Source of the DNA: Chitinophaga pinensis | GTDB taxonomy: Bacteria > Pseudomonadota > Gammaproteobacteria > Burkholderiales > Burkholderiaceae_C | Assembly (NCBI GenBank): GCA_943326015.2 | Contig: CALPRQ020000013.1 | Coordinates: forward strand, 1 to 64,000 | Direction of reading: 5' to 3' | DNA: 64,000 nt | Part shown: piece by piece, positions 9,302 through 19,858 of the stretch | Layout: every line of letters begins with the position of its first letter | How positions within the stretch are numbered: position 1 is the first letter of the stretch | Position numbers and translations under genes: made by a program | Notes under the pieces: model-generated | Database searches by the model: none | What the model was told of the DNA's origin: nothing | What the model saw: only the letters and a program-made list of their open reading frames with translations

Positions 9302-10348
9302 ATGGAGCTTTCGCAGCAGATCGCCTCGACTGGCCAGAGTCATCGCGTGCTATTGCGCATGGGCTGGGCCTGCGTGGCACTGGTCCTGCAACTGCTGCTG
9401 GGTACGCTGGGCTTCCTGCACTTCGGTGCCGCTGGTACCGATTCGTTCGACGCCTTCTACATGACGGCGATCACGATCACCACCGTGGGCTACGGCGAGG
9501 TGGTCGACCTCACGCATAGCGATGCCGGCAGGTTGTTCGCGGCTTTCGTGTCCTTCACGGGCTTCGGCACGCTGACCTTCATCTTCTCCAGCCTGACCGT
9601 CTTCTTTCTCGAAACCGACCTCAACGAAGCGCTGCGCCGCCGCCGCATGGAAAAAGCCATACTCAAGCTCAAGGACCATTACATCTTGTGCGGCTTCGGC
9701 CGCGTCGGCCGCAATGTCGCGACCGAGTTGATCGCCTCCGGGCGCCGCTTCGTCGCGATCGAGCCCGATGCGAACATGCTGGGCGTCTTTCTCGAGCGCC
9801 AGCCTGGTCTGCTCTACATTCAGGGCGATGCCTCCAACGACGATCTGCTGCTGCGCGCCGACATCGCCGACGCGCAGGGCGTGTTCGCCGTCACCGGCGA
9901 CGACAGCCTCAACCTGATGATCTGCCTGACCGCGCGCCAGCTCAACTCGGCCGTGCGCATCGTGGCGCGCTGCCACGAAATGCGCAACGCCGACAAGATG
10001 CGCAAGGCCGGCGCCGACGTGGTGGTGTCGCCCGACTTCACCGGCGGCATGCGGATCGCATCCTCGATGATCCGCCCGCATGTGGTGTCCTTTCTCGACG
10101 AGATGCTGCGCTCCGAGCTCAACACGCGCATCGAGGAGGTCAGCGTGCCCGAGGGCCAGGCACCGTTCAGCCTGGGCGAACTGGGCCGGCGCAGCGCGAG
10201 CTATGTGCTGCTGGGCGTGCGCGCCGGTGGCCGGCTGGAACTCAATCCGGGCGACGACTTCCAGCTCGAACCTGGTCAGGTCCTGCTGATCATGGGTAAC
10301 GCCGGCGCGCGCCAGGAGCTCGAGGGCAGACTGGCAATGAATCCCTGA
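9302..10348 (+). CDS. Two-TM potassium channel with cytoplasmic RCK (TrkA-N/TrkA-C) domain
   Basis: The 348-residue protein has TM1 (about 20-40), a pore helix and the K+ selectivity filter T61-V-G-Y-G-E66, then TM2 (about 75-100). A Rossmann-type RCK_N domain follows (HYILCGFGRVGRNVATEL, with acidic DDS and DADIAD-like segments), then a TrkA-C domain (about 265-348, ending VLLIMGN). The architecture matches MthK/GsuK-type ligand-gated channels, which open or close with Ca2+, nucleotides or NAD(H). It is a single gene convergent with the large kinase at 10359. ATG 9302 is the start that places TM1 correctly; it lacks a ribosome-binding site. Confidence 0.92.
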   Translation: MELSQQIASTGQSHRVLLRMGWACVALVLQLLLGTLGFLHFGAAGTDSFDAFYMTAITITTVGYGEVVDLTHSDAGRLFAAFVSFTGFGTLTFIFSSLTVFFLETDLNEALRRRRMEKAILKLKDHYILCGFGRVGRNVATELIASGRRFVAIEPDANMLGVFLERQPGLLYIQGDASNDDLLLRADIADAQGVFAVTGDDSLNLMICLTARQLNSAVRIVARCHEMRNADKMRKAGADVVVSPDFTGGMRIASSMIRPHVVSFLDEMLRSELNTRIEEVSVPEGQAPFSLGELGRRSASYVLLGVRAGGRLELNPGDDFQLEPGQVLLIMGNAGARQELEGRLAMNP

Positions 10349-10358
10349 CGCCGTGGCG

Positions 10359-13300
10359 TCAGATCCGCTGCTTGAGTGCTGCCAGCGCGACCGCGAAGTC
10401 GAATCCCTGGACGGCTCGATCCACCGCTTCGTAGCGGTCCCCTAGCGCGGCACGGATCTGGCTGGCATGCGCTTTGAACAAGGGCAGGCAATCCGTGTCG
10501 CTGGCTTCGAGCAGGCCCAGCAGCCGGGCGCGCAAGGCTTGCCACTGCCCGGCATCCACCGTTTCGCTCGCGCGGGCCTGGCTGGCCTTGGGCAGGCAGG
10601 CTGAAATCGCTCCGCGCAGCTGCGCCAGCTGGCGTGCGGCCGCGTCGCGCAACGGCTCCAGCTCGGCGGCGGGCCGGCGATCGCGTAGCGCCTGTTCCAG
10701 TTGCTGCGCCGCATCGCGCAGCGCCATGGCGCCGATCTGGGCCGAGACGCCCTTGAGGGTATGGGCCACGCGCTCGGCCCCGCTCCAGTCCGATGCCGCG
10801 ATGGCCTGCGTCAGCCGGTCCGGCGCGTCGGCCTGATCAGCGACGAACTTGGCCAGCAGATTGCGGTAGAGCGGCTGGCGCCCGGCCGTCTGGCGCAGCC
10901 CGAGTCCGGCATCGAGTCCGGCGACCTGCGCGATGGCAGACCAGCATTCATCGTCCCCGCTGTCTGTCGGCGGGCTTGCCACGGCGGCACCACGTCCGAC
11001 CGCACCGGTTGCACGCGCAGGACCCGGCCTGATCCAGAGTCGCAGCTTGACCAGCAGTTCCTCCGGGTCTATCGGTTTGGCGATATGGTCGTTCATGCCG
11101 GCGTCCAGGCAGCGCTGACGGTCGTCCGCCATCGCGTTGGCCGTCATCGCCAGGATCGGCAGGCCCTGCAAGCCGGGCAACTGGCGGATCTCGCGGGTGG
11201 CGGTCAAGCCGTCCATCACCGGCATCTGCATGTCCATCAGCACGACGTCGTAGTCACCCTGCTGCACCATCTGCAGTGCGATCGCGCCGTCCCCGGCCAG
11301 ATCCACCTGCAGTCCGAGCGCCTGCATGAACTCGGTCGCCACCTGCTGGTTGAGTTCGTTGTCCTCCACCAGCAGGGCGCGCGTGCCTTGCAGTTCGGCG
11401 GCGGGTGACAAGACTGGCGTACCCGCATGCGTCTGGTCGTCCGCGACCCAGGCCAGCAGTCCGCGCCATTCATTCCTGACCCCTTGCCTGGGACGGGGAC
11501 TGCCCAGTCCCAGCCAGACGGTGAACCAGAAGGTCGACCCGATGCCGGGACGGCTGTCGACCCCGATCTGGCCTCCCATCAATTCGGTCAGCCGCTTCGA
11601 GATCGACAGGCCCAGCCCGCTGCCACCGTATTTGCGGGTGATCGAGCTGTCGGCCTGCTGGAAGGTCTGGAACAGCATGTCCTGCTGCTGCTCCGACAGT
11701 CCGATGCCGGTGTCGTGCACGGCAAAATGCAGCTTCACCTGACCCGGACGGCGCTCCTGCAGCGCGATGCGGATGACGATCTCGCCTCGCTCGGTGAACT
11801 TGACGGCGTTGCCGGCCAGGTTGATCAGCACCTGTTCGAGCCGCAGCGGATCGCCCACCAGGTCCAGCGGCACGTCGTCGGCGAGCCGGATGATGAGCTC
11901 CAGCTCCTTGCTGGCGGCCTTGACCGAAATGACCGACGCCACGTCGTCGAGCGCCTTGCCGAGGTCGAACTCGACCTGTTCCAGCGACACCTTGTCGGCC
12001 TCCAGCTTGCTGATGTCGAGGATGTCGTTGATCAGGCCCAGCAGATGCTGGCTGGACGACTGGATCTTCTGCAGATAGCTGCGCACCTTGGGCGGCGGGT
12101 CGGCCCTGAGCGCGAGCAAGGTCATGCCCATGACCGCATTCATCGGCGTGCGGATCTCGTGCGACATGTTGGCCAGGAAGGCGCTCTTGGCCTGGCTGGC
12201 GGACTCGGCGGCGAGGCGGCGCACGCGTTCATGCAGGCGCTCGACGCCGAACGTCACGTTGTGCGCCAGTTCCAGCAGCAGAGTCACTTCCTCGGGCGAG
12301 AAGGCATCGGCCTCGCGGGCGTAGAGCATCATGGCGCCGAAATTGCTGGCATCCGGCATGATCATGGGCAGTGCGATGCTGGACTGGTAGCCGTGCCGGA
12401 TCGCCATCTCCCGCCAAGGCACCATCTTGGGGTTGTTCAGGTAGTTCTGGTTGACCTGCGGCAGGCCGCTGCGGATGGCCTCGCCGGTCGGGCCTCGGCC
12501 CCAGGGCGAATCTGCATCCCAGCTGATCTGGATGTCCGTCAGGTAGCCGTCGTTCGAACCCCAGGACACCAGCGGCCGCACGGTCTTGCCGGCGTCCTGT
12601 TTGGCGCTGCCGATCCAGGCCATGCGATAGCCGCCGGACTCGACGACGACGCGGCAGACTTCGGTCAGCAGTTCGGATTCGGAGTCGGCGCGGGCCATCG
12701 CGAAATTGCAATCGCTCAGCAGGCGCAGCGCGCGCTGCACCTTGTGCTCGGACTGCTCGGCCTCGATGTTGCGCGTGATGTCGCGTGCCACCCCGAACAG
12801 CCCGATGATCTCGCCGTCCTGGTTGCGGATCGGGTATTTCCGGTTATCGACCCAGCCGGCCCGGCCGTTCTTGCCCAGGATGGGCTGGACCTCGTGCGCG
12901 ACGGCCTGGCCGGCGAAGACCTGCTTTTCCAGCCGGTAGTAGCTGTTGGCCAGATCTTCCGGGAAGACGTCGTAGTCGGTCTGCCCCAGCAGGTCGGTCC
13001 AGTGCTCGGCCGGACTGCAGATCGTCACCAGTGTCTGGCTGGCCCCGGTGAAGACATGGTTGCGATCCTTGAAGTAGATGAAGTCGTCGGTGTTCTCCAT
13101 CATGGCCTGGAAATTGGCCGTCAGCGACGCATCGTCCAGTGTCCGCGGCAGGCTCTTGGCATCCTGCAGCAGCAGCTCCAGCATGATCCCGCCGTCGCGC
13201 GTGGGAGATCTGGTGTAGCAGGCCCTGACGCAGCGGACCTGGCCGCCAGCCTGGCGCAGGCGCAGGCTGAAGACGCCGGATGATAGGCTGGAATCGGCCG

Positions 13301-13472
13301 CGAACAGGACTTCGGCAAAGTCGCTGTCATCCGGATGGATCAGCTCCCGCAACGAAACGTGCCCACTCACGAAGTCATCGGCGGCGTGGCCCAGCAGGGG
13401 CAAGATGCCTGCGCAGACTGACAGCACCGACCAGTTCGTGCGCAGCAGCAGGCTGATCTTGACTTCGTTCAT
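10359..13472 (-). CDS. Hybrid sensor histidine kinase PAS-PAS-GAF-HisKA-HATPase-REC-HPt
   Basis: A 1037-residue cytoplasmic phosphorelay protein with no obvious membrane segment. Residues 1-110 look like a degenerate PAS domain, and 120-250 are PAS/PAC (FKDRNHVFTGASQTL, then GLFGVARDIT). Residues 255-410 are a GAF domain of the type with CRVVVESGGYRMAWIG. The kinase follows: H438 in [15 protein letters not shown], then NLAGNAVKFTERG and [12 protein letters not shown]. The receiver has D747 in LMDMQMPVMDG, and the C-terminal HPt has H904 in VAHTLKGVSAQIG. It can carry phosphate through three internal steps to an unknown external receiver. No response regulator is adjacent. The signal (redox, small molecule) is not predictable here. 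Confidence 0.93.
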   Translation of the reverse strand: MNEVKISLLLRTNWSVLSVCAGILPLLGHAADDFVSGHVSLRELIHPDDSDFAEVLFAADSSLSSGVFSLRLRQAGGQVRCVRACYTRSPTRDGGIMLELLLQDAKSLPRTLDDASLTANFQAMMENTDDFIYFKDRNHVFTGASQTLVTICSPAEHWTDLLGQTDYDVFPEDLANSYYRLEKQVFAGQAVAHEVQPILGKNGRAGWVDNRKYPIRNQDGEIIGLFGVARDITRNIEAEQSEHKVQRALRLLSDCNFAMARADSESELLTEVCRVVVESGGYRMAWIGSAKQDAGKTVRPLVSWGSNDGYLTDIQISWDADSPWGRGPTGEAIRSGLPQVNQNYLNNPKMVPWREMAIRHGYQSSIALPMIMPDASNFGAMMLYAREADAFSPEEVTLLLELAHNVTFGVERLHERVRRLAAESASQAKSAFLANMSHEIRTPMNAVMGMTLLALRADPPPKVRSYLQKIQSSSQHLLGLINDILDISKLEADKVSLEQVEFDLGKALDDVASVISVKAASKELELIIRLADDVPLDLVGDPLRLEQVLINLAGNAVKFTERGEIVIRIALQERRPGQVKLHFAVHDTGIGLSEQQQDMLFQTFQQADSSITRKYGGSGLGLSISKRLTELMGGQIGVDSRPGIGSTFWFTVWLGLGSPRPRQGVRNEWRGLLAWVADDQTHAGTPVLSPAAELQGTRALLVEDNELNQQVATEFMQALGLQVDLAGDGAIALQMVQQGDYDVVLMDMQMPVMDGLTATREIRQLPGLQGLPILAMTANAMADDRQRCLDAGMNDHIAKPIDPEELLVKLRLWIRPGPARATGAVGRGAAVASPPTDSGDDECWSAIAQVAGLDAGLGLRQTAGRQPLYRNLLAKFVADQADAPDRLTQAIAASDWSGAERVAHTLKGVSAQIGAMALRDAAQQLEQALRDRRPAAELEPLRDAAARQLAQLRGAISACLPKASQARASETVDAGQWQALRARLLGLLEASDTDCLPLFKAHASQIRAALGDRYEAVDRAVQGFDFAVALAALKQRI

Positions 13473-13480
13473 GGTGTTTC

Positions 13481-13486
13481 ATTATC
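13481..13486 (-). promoter_or_regulatory. -10-like element upstream of the PAS/GAF kinase
   Basis: GATAAT on the minus strand ends 8 nt before the ATG at 13472. A leaderless transcript is possible, and no Shine-Dalgarno sequence is present. The following 224 bp up to 13710 contain no feature that I can support. Confidence 0.35.
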
Positions 13487-13710
13487 ACCATTTTGACGGT
13501 GGCTGGCACATGGTCCTTCACTCTGTCTGCGGGCCGCGTTTGGCTAGGGTCGGGTCCCCGGCTGTCAGCGCAGCAGGCAGGCGGAGCTGGCCGAAGATCA
13601 GCCGGGGCAGCAGGGTGTTGCGCAGGGTGGAGAGGGTGACCGCAGCGCATCTCCCCACCACTTCTTGCGGATCATGCGGCTGGAAACACCCTTGAGGTCA
13701 GTAGAGCGTA

Positions 13711-14187
13711 TCAGCGCTGGTGGGTCTTCTTGCTGCTCTTCTGGGTCGGCTTCTTGGCGCGCTTGACCAGGCCGCCGAAGGTCAGGCGCTCGTTGCCGAG
13801 CACGCGGACCTGCTTGACCTCGGGGCGCTGGCCGCCCTTGGAGCTGTACTTGAGGATCTTGACATCGCGCGGGCCCGCCTTGCGGTCCTCGTCGATGGCC
13901 TTTTCCTTCTCGGGGATCGGGCGCCAGAGCACCAGCAGCTTGCCGATATGCTGGATGGCGGCGGCGTCGAGTTCCTCGGCGAGCTGGTTCAGGTAGGCTT
14001 CGCGCTGGGCGCGATCGTCGGAGAAGACGCGCACCTTGATCAGGCCATGGGCCTTGAGCGCGGCGTCGACTTCCCTTTTGACGGCTTCGGTCAGGCCATC
14101 GCCGCCGATCAGGACGACCGGATCGAGATGGTGGGCATCCGAGCGGAAGGGTTTGCGCTGGGCAGGTGTCAGAATGATTTGAGGCAT
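13711..14187 (-). CDS. yhbY: CRS1/YhbY-domain RNA-binding protein
   Basis: The protein has 158 residues. Residues 1-95 form the CRM/YhbY domain ([20 protein letters not shown], then the conserved GGDGLTEAV and LIKVRV, and [10 protein letters not shown]). In E. coli YhbY associates with pre-50S ribosomal subunits. The C-terminal tail, rich in Lys, Ser and Thr, is longer than in E. coli YhbY (97 residues). Its position divergent from rlmE, a 23S rRNA methyltransferase, fits a ribosome-assembly role. The ATG at 14187 begins with the family-typical [11 protein letters not shown]; frames opening further upstream run into rlmE's promoter region and were not used. Confidence 0.92.
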   Translation of the reverse strand: MPQIILTPAQRKPFRSDAHHLDPVVLIGGDGLTEAVKREVDAALKAHGLIKVRVFSDDRAQREAYLNQLAEELDAAAIQHIGKLLVLWRPIPEKEKAIDEDRKAGPRDVKILKYSSKGGQRPEVKQVRVLGNERLTFGGLVKRAKKPTQKSSKKTHQR

Positions 14188-14193
14188 GGCCCG

Positions 14194-14199
14194 ATTATC
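14194..14199 (-). promoter_or_regulatory. -10-like element upstream of yhbY
   Basis: GATAAT on the minus strand ends 6 nt before the yhbY ATG, giving a predicted leaderless mRNA. Confidence 0.4.
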
Positions 14200-14275
14200 C
14201 CGGATCGCCCGCTCCGGGGGAACTGTGGCTGCGAGGTCGGCAAGCGGCGCATCGGCAAGGTGGCAGCCAACGTGT

Positions 14276-14281
14276 GACAAT
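14276..14281 (+). promoter_or_regulatory. -10-like element upstream of rlmE
   Basis: GACAAT (4/6 of TATAAT) ends 9 nt before the rlmE ATG. The leader would be about 2 nt, and no ribosome-binding site is visible. Confidence 0.3.
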
Positions 14282-14290
14282 CCGGCCTGC

Positions 14291-14959
14291 ATGAAAGTAA
14301 AAACGCAGAGCAAGAAGGTCAACAAGGCCTGGCTGAACCAACACGTCAACGATCCGTGGGTCAAACTGGCCCAGCGCGAGGGCTACCGCGCGCGCGCGGC
14401 CTACAAGCTCAAGGAGATCGACGAAACCTTCCATCTGATCCGACCCGGCCACTGCGTGGTCGATCTGGGCTGCGCGCCCGGGGCCTGGAGCCAGTACCTG
14501 CGCCGGCGTCTGTCGCCGACCGGTGCGGCCGTGGGCGAGCTCAACGGCATGATCATCGGTCTCGACCTGCTGCCGATGGAGCCGATCGAGGGTGTGCAGT
14601 ACATCCAGGGCGACTTCCGCGAGGAATCGGTGCTGGCTGAGCTTGAGAGCAAGCTGCTGCTGCCCGACGGCAGCCATCGCCCGGTCGATGTCGTGGTGTC
14701 GGACATGGCGCCCAATCTGTCGGGCGTGGATTCGGTCGATGCCGCGCGCATCGCGCTGCTGATCGAGCTGGCGGTCGACTTCTCCAAGGCACACCTCAAG
14801 CCCGATGGCGCGCTGGTGGTCAAGCTCTTTCACGGCGGCGCCTACCAGGACATGGTCAAGCTGTTCAAGGACAGCTTCAGGTTGGTCAAGCCGATCAAGC
14901 CCAAGTCCTCGCGCGACAAGTCATCTGAAACCTTTCTGGTCGGAATCGGTCTCAAGTAA
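14291..14959 (+). CDS. rlmE: 23S rRNA (uridine-2552-2'-O)-methyltransferase RlmE
   Basis: RlmE (FtsJ/RrmJ) methylates the 2'-O of U2552 in the A-loop of 23S rRNA using SAM, late in 50S assembly. The 222-residue protein has the SAM motif [15 protein letters not shown] and the K-D-K-E catalytic set: K39 in [10 protein letters not shown] in [11 protein letters not shown] in LVVKLFHGG and E in SSETFLVG. Length and motifs are normal (E. coli has 209). An about 17-residue insertion near [13 protein letters not shown], before the acidic loop DLLPM, is common in beta-proteobacterial copies. It is followed by ftsH, the same order as in E. coli, where both are heat-shock genes. Confidence 0.97.
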   Translation: MKVKTQSKKVNKAWLNQHVNDPWVKLAQREGYRARAAYKLKEIDETFHLIRPGHCVVDLGCAPGAWSQYLRRRLSPTGAAVGELNGMIIGLDLLPMEPIEGVQYIQGDFREESVLAELESKLLLPDGSHRPVDVVVSDMAPNLSGVDSVDAARIALLIELAVDFSKAHLKPDGALVVKLFHGGAYQDMVKLFKDSFRLVKPIKPKSSRDKSSETFLVGIGLK

Positions 14960-15024
14960 GGGGTCATCGATTCTTTCTATCCCCGGCATCGGCGGGGTTG
15001 TGACTCGCCCGTGTCAGGCCGGCG

Positions 15025-15053
15025 CTTGAAAGACCTAGAATGGCGCCCATCTA
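15025..15053 (+). promoter_or_regulatory. Candidate sigma-32 (heat-shock) promoter of ftsH
   Basis: CTTGAAA (15025-15031) and CCCATCTA (15046-15053) are separated by 14 bp, matching the RpoH consensus CTTGAAA-N13-15-CCCATNTA. A housekeeping-like TAGAAT (15036-15041) overlaps the spacer. Transcription would start about 25 nt before the TTG start codon. Confidence 0.65.
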
Positions 15054-15086
15054 TCAGTACATTGCGTTTTCGTTCGGGAGTCCGTT

Positions 15087-17006
<1,920 letters not shown>

Positions 17007-17082
17007 CCAGCCCAGCATCATCCGACCGGGGCCTGTCCCCGGTTTTTCATTTCCCAGTACCGTTGTCTGCGCCACCGCTGAA

Positions 17083-17967
17083 ATGACCGCCGAACCCCTC
17101 CAAGCCCCCGTCCCGTTCTGGAAAACCACCCGCTTCGAGATCGCCCTGGACCAGCCGCAGGTCATGGGCATCGTCAATGTCACGCCCGACTCGTTCTCGG
17201 ACGGCGGCCGGCACAATGATCCGGGCCGCGCGCTGGCGCATGCCGAGCAGCTGCTGAAGGACGGTGCGACCCTGCTCGACATCGGCGGCGAGTCGACCCG
17301 CCCGGGCGCGCCACCGGTGCCGCTGCAGGAGGAGCTCGACCGCGTGCTGCCGGTCTTGCGCCTGGCGCTCAAGCTCGGCGTGCCGCTGTCGATCGACACC
17401 TACAAGCCCGAGGTCATGCAGGCCTGCCTGGACCTGGGCGCCGACATCATCAATGACGTCTGGGCGCTGCAGAAGCCGTTCGCCAATGGCCAGAGCAGTG
17501 GGGTCGAGGTGGTTGCAGCTCACCCTGATTGCGGTGTCTGCCTGATGCACATGCACCTGGAGCCGCAACGCATGCAGATCGCGCCGATGACGGGCGATGT
17601 CGTGCCGCAGGTGGCGGACTTCCTGCGGCAGCGCGCCGAGCGGCTGCGCGGTCTGGGTGTCGCGTGCGAACGCATCGTGCTGGACTACGGCATCGGTTTT
17701 GGCAAGACAGTCGCGCAGAACTTTGCGCTGCTGGCGCGCCAGGACGAGCTGCTGGCGCTGGGTCATCCGCTGCTGGCGGGCTGGTCGCGTAAGTCCTCGC
17801 TCGGCAGCGTGACGGGCCGCGAGGTGCCGCGCGAGCGCGTGGCGGCCAGCGTGGCCGCGCATCTGCTCGCGATCGAGCGGGGTGCCCGCATCGTGCGCGT
17901 GCACGACGTGCGCGAGACGGTCGACGCAATCAAGGTCTGGCAGGCGGTCGTCGCGCAGCAGCGATAA
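17083..17967 (+). CDS. folP: Dihydropteroate synthase
   Basis: FolP condenses p-aminobenzoate with 6-hydroxymethyl-dihydropterin pyrophosphate to dihydropteroate in folate synthesis and is the sulfonamide target. The 294-residue TIM barrel shows the signature [15 protein letters not shown], the pterin-site [21 protein letters not shown] and the C-terminal GWSRKSSLG (usually SRKS.IG) and VHDVRETV. The ATG at 17083 is used because the frame's earlier starts lie within ftsH. The gap from ftsH is 76 bp and glmM follows after 32 bp, so ftsH-folP-glmM probably form one transcription unit, as in many proteobacteria. The stretch [17 protein letters not shown] is a small variable loop. Confidence 0.97.
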   Translation: MTAEPLQAPVPFWKTTRFEIALDQPQVMGIVNVTPDSFSDGGRHNDPGRALAHAEQLLKDGATLLDIGGESTRPGAPPVPLQEELDRVLPVLRLALKLGVPLSIDTYKPEVMQACLDLGADIINDVWALQKPFANGQSSGVEVVAAHPDCGVCLMHMHLEPQRMQIAPMTGDVVPQVADFLRQRAERLRGLGVACERIVLDYGIGFGKTVAQNFALLARQDELLALGHPLLAGWSRKSSLGSVTGREVPRERVAASVAAHLLAIERGARIVRVHDVRETVDAIKVWQAVVAQQR

Positions 17968-17999
17968 TCAGCAGCATAACAAGAGAGGAAGCTCACCCC

Positions 18000-19331
18000 A
18001 TGACCCGCAAGTATTTCGGCACCGACGGCATCCGTGGCACCGTTGGCATTCACCCGATCACGCCCGACTTCGTGCTGCGGCTCGCGCATGCGGTCGGCCG
18101 CGTGCTCAAGCAAAGGGAAGCGCGTCCGCTGGTGCTGATCGGCAAGGACACCCGGATCTCGGGCTACATGCTCGAATCCGCGCTCGAGTCGGGTTTCAAC
18201 TCGGCTGGCGTCGATGTGGTGTTGCTCGGGCCGGTGCCGACGCCCGCGGTGGCCTATCTGACCCGCGCGCAGCGCGCCAGCCTGGGCGTGGTGATCAGTG
18301 CCAGCCACAACCCGTTTGCCGACAACGGCATCAAGTTCTTCAGCGCCCAGGGCGCAAAGCTGCCCGATGACTGGGAGCTGGCGGTCGAGGCCGCGATCGC
18401 CGAGCCGCGCGTCTGGGCCGACTCGGCTTCGCTGGGCCGCACCAAGCGCCTCGACGATGCGGCCGGCCGCTACATCGAGTTCTGCAAGAGCACCTTCGAC
18501 AAGGACCTCAGCCTCAAGGGCCTGAAGATCGTGGTCGACGCGGCGCATGGCGCGGCCTACCAGATCGCGCCCAAGGTGTTCCACGAGCTGGGCGCCGAGG
18601 TGATCGCGATCGGCTGCAGCCCGGACGGGCTCAACATCAACGCCGGCTGCGGCGCGACCCACCCCGAGGCGCTGGTCGCTGCGGTCAAGGAACATGGAGC
18701 CGACATCGGCATCGCGCTTGACGGCGACGCCGACCGGCTGCAGGTGGTCGATGCCCAGGGGCGTCTCTACAACGGCGACGAGCTGCTCTATCTGCTGGCC
18801 GCCGAGCGGCTGGCGCGCGACGAGGTGGTGCCGGGCGTGGTCGGCACCCTGATGACGAACATGGCGGTGGAAGTCGCGCTCAAGGCCAGGGGCTGTGCCT
18901 TCGTGCGCGCCAAGGTCGGTGACCGCTATGTGCTGGAGGAGCTGCACCGCCACCACTGGCTGCTGGGTGGCGAGGGCTCGGGCCACCTGCTGATCCTGGA
19001 CCGCCAGACCACGGGCGACGCGCTGGTGTCGGCCTTGCAGGTGCTGCAGGCCTGCGTGCGCAGTGGCAAGACCATGGCCGAACTGCTGGCCGGCGTCGAG
19101 CTGTTCCCGCAGGTGCTGATCAATGTGCGCTTGCAGCCCGAGCAGGACTGGAAGAACAACGCGGCGCTGCAGGCCGCTATTTCAGCAGCCGAGGCCGAAC
19201 TGGGCGAGACCGGCCGCGTGCTGATCCGCGCCAGCGGCACCGAGCCGCTGCTGCGCGTGATGGTCGAGGCCAGGGACGCGCAGCAGGCCCAGGCGCTGGC
19301 CGAACGCATGGCCGACGCCGCGCGCGGCTGA
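18000..19331 (+). CDS. glmM: Phosphoglucosamine mutase
   Basis: GlmM converts glucosamine-6-phosphate to glucosamine-1-phosphate, the step before UDP-GlcNAc, and so feeds peptidoglycan and lipopolysaccharide. The 443-residue protein starts with the canonical YFGTDGIRG. The active-site phosphoserine S102 is in [13 protein letters not shown], the Mg-binding loop is [10 protein letters not shown], the sugar-binding GEGSGHLL follows, and the phosphate-binding loop [14 protein letters not shown] is near the end. AGAGAGGAAG upstream supplies a ribosome-binding site. It is the last gene of the ftsH-folP-glmM run and converges with the arsC-like gene with only 3 bp between their ends. Confidence 0.98.
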   Translation: MTRKYFGTDGIRGTVGIHPITPDFVLRLAHAVGRVLKQREARPLVLIGKDTRISGYMLESALESGFNSAGVDVVLLGPVPTPAVAYLTRAQRASLGVVISASHNPFADNGIKFFSAQGAKLPDDWELAVEAAIAEPRVWADSASLGRTKRLDDAAGRYIEFCKSTFDKDLSLKGLKIVVDAAHGAAYQIAPKVFHELGAEVIAIGCSPDGLNINAGCGATHPEALVAAVKEHGADIGIALDGDADRLQVVDAQGRLYNGDELLYLLAAERLARDEVVPGVVGTLMTNMAVEVALKARGCAFVRAKVGDRYVLEELHRHHWLLGGEGSGHLLILDRQTTGDALVSALQVLQACVRSGKTMAELLAGVELFPQVLINVRLQPEQDWKNNAALQAAISAAEAELGETGRVLIRASGTEPLLRVMVEARDAQQAQALAERMADAARG

Positions 19332-19334
19332 TGT

Positions 19335-19841
19335 TCAGTGCTGCGCCGGGAGTTCCTTGGCGTGGCTTTCCAGCACCAGCCGGTCCAGGCTGGCCAGCGG
19401 CAGGTTCATGAACAGCTCCAGCCGCTGGTGCATGCGGTGCATGATCTGCTTGAACATTTCGAGCAGCGCGTCATGGTCGCCCTGCGCCAGCATGGGGTCG
19501 GGGTAGGACCAGTGCGCGATGGCCGGGTGGCCGGGCCAGACCGGGCAGGGTTCGCCATGCGCATCGTCACAGACCGTGATGACCAGATCCATCTGCGGTG
19601 CTTCGGAGCCGCTGAATTCGTCCCAGTTCTGGCTGCGCAGTCCCTCGGTGCTGACGCCGGCGCTTTGCAGCGCTTCGAGCGCGAGCGGATGCGGGCTATG
19701 GTCGGCGCTGGCCTGGGTGCCGGCCGACCAGGCGCGAAAGCGTCCCTTGCCGATGTGGTTCAGGATGGCTTCGGCCAGGATGCTGCGCGCCGCGTTGTGG
19801 GTGCAGAGGAACAGGACGTTGATGGGCGGGTGATCGATCAT
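19335..19841 (-). CDS. arsC: Arsenate reductase / low-molecular-weight protein-tyrosine-phosphatase family
   Basis: The 168-residue LMW-PTP fold protein has the P-loop C13-T-H-N-A-A-R19-S, typical of thioredoxin- or glutaredoxin-coupled arsenate reductases of the LMWP class. An Asp general acid lies in the SYPDPM segment, equivalent to DP in family members, and WDEFSG and DLVITVCDDA are also typical. It would reduce arsenate, which enters through phosphate transporters, to arsenite; a phosphatase role is an alternative. No arsR, arsB or acr3 is adjacent; instead it follows ppk2. An alternative TTG at 19862 overlaps the ppk2 stop (TTGA). The ATG at 19841 fits homologue starts better. Its placement in a phosphate cluster may reflect arsenate entry under phosphate starvation. 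Confidence 0.85.
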   Translation of the reverse strand: MIDHPPINVLFLCTHNAARSILAEAILNHIGKGRFRAWSAGTQASADHSPHPLALEALQSAGVSTEGLRSQNWDEFSGSEAPQMDLVITVCDDAHGEPCPVWPGHPAIAHWSYPDPMLAQGDHDALLEMFKQIMHRMHQRLELFMNLPLASLDRLVLESHAKELPAQH

Positions 19842-19858
19842 GGACGGCTGGACTGGGG

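Noticed and set aside
13473-13710. Intergenic region between the large kinase and yhbY as a possible small gene
   Set aside because: Short frames lack start signals, and nothing recognisable was found apart from the kinase promoter.
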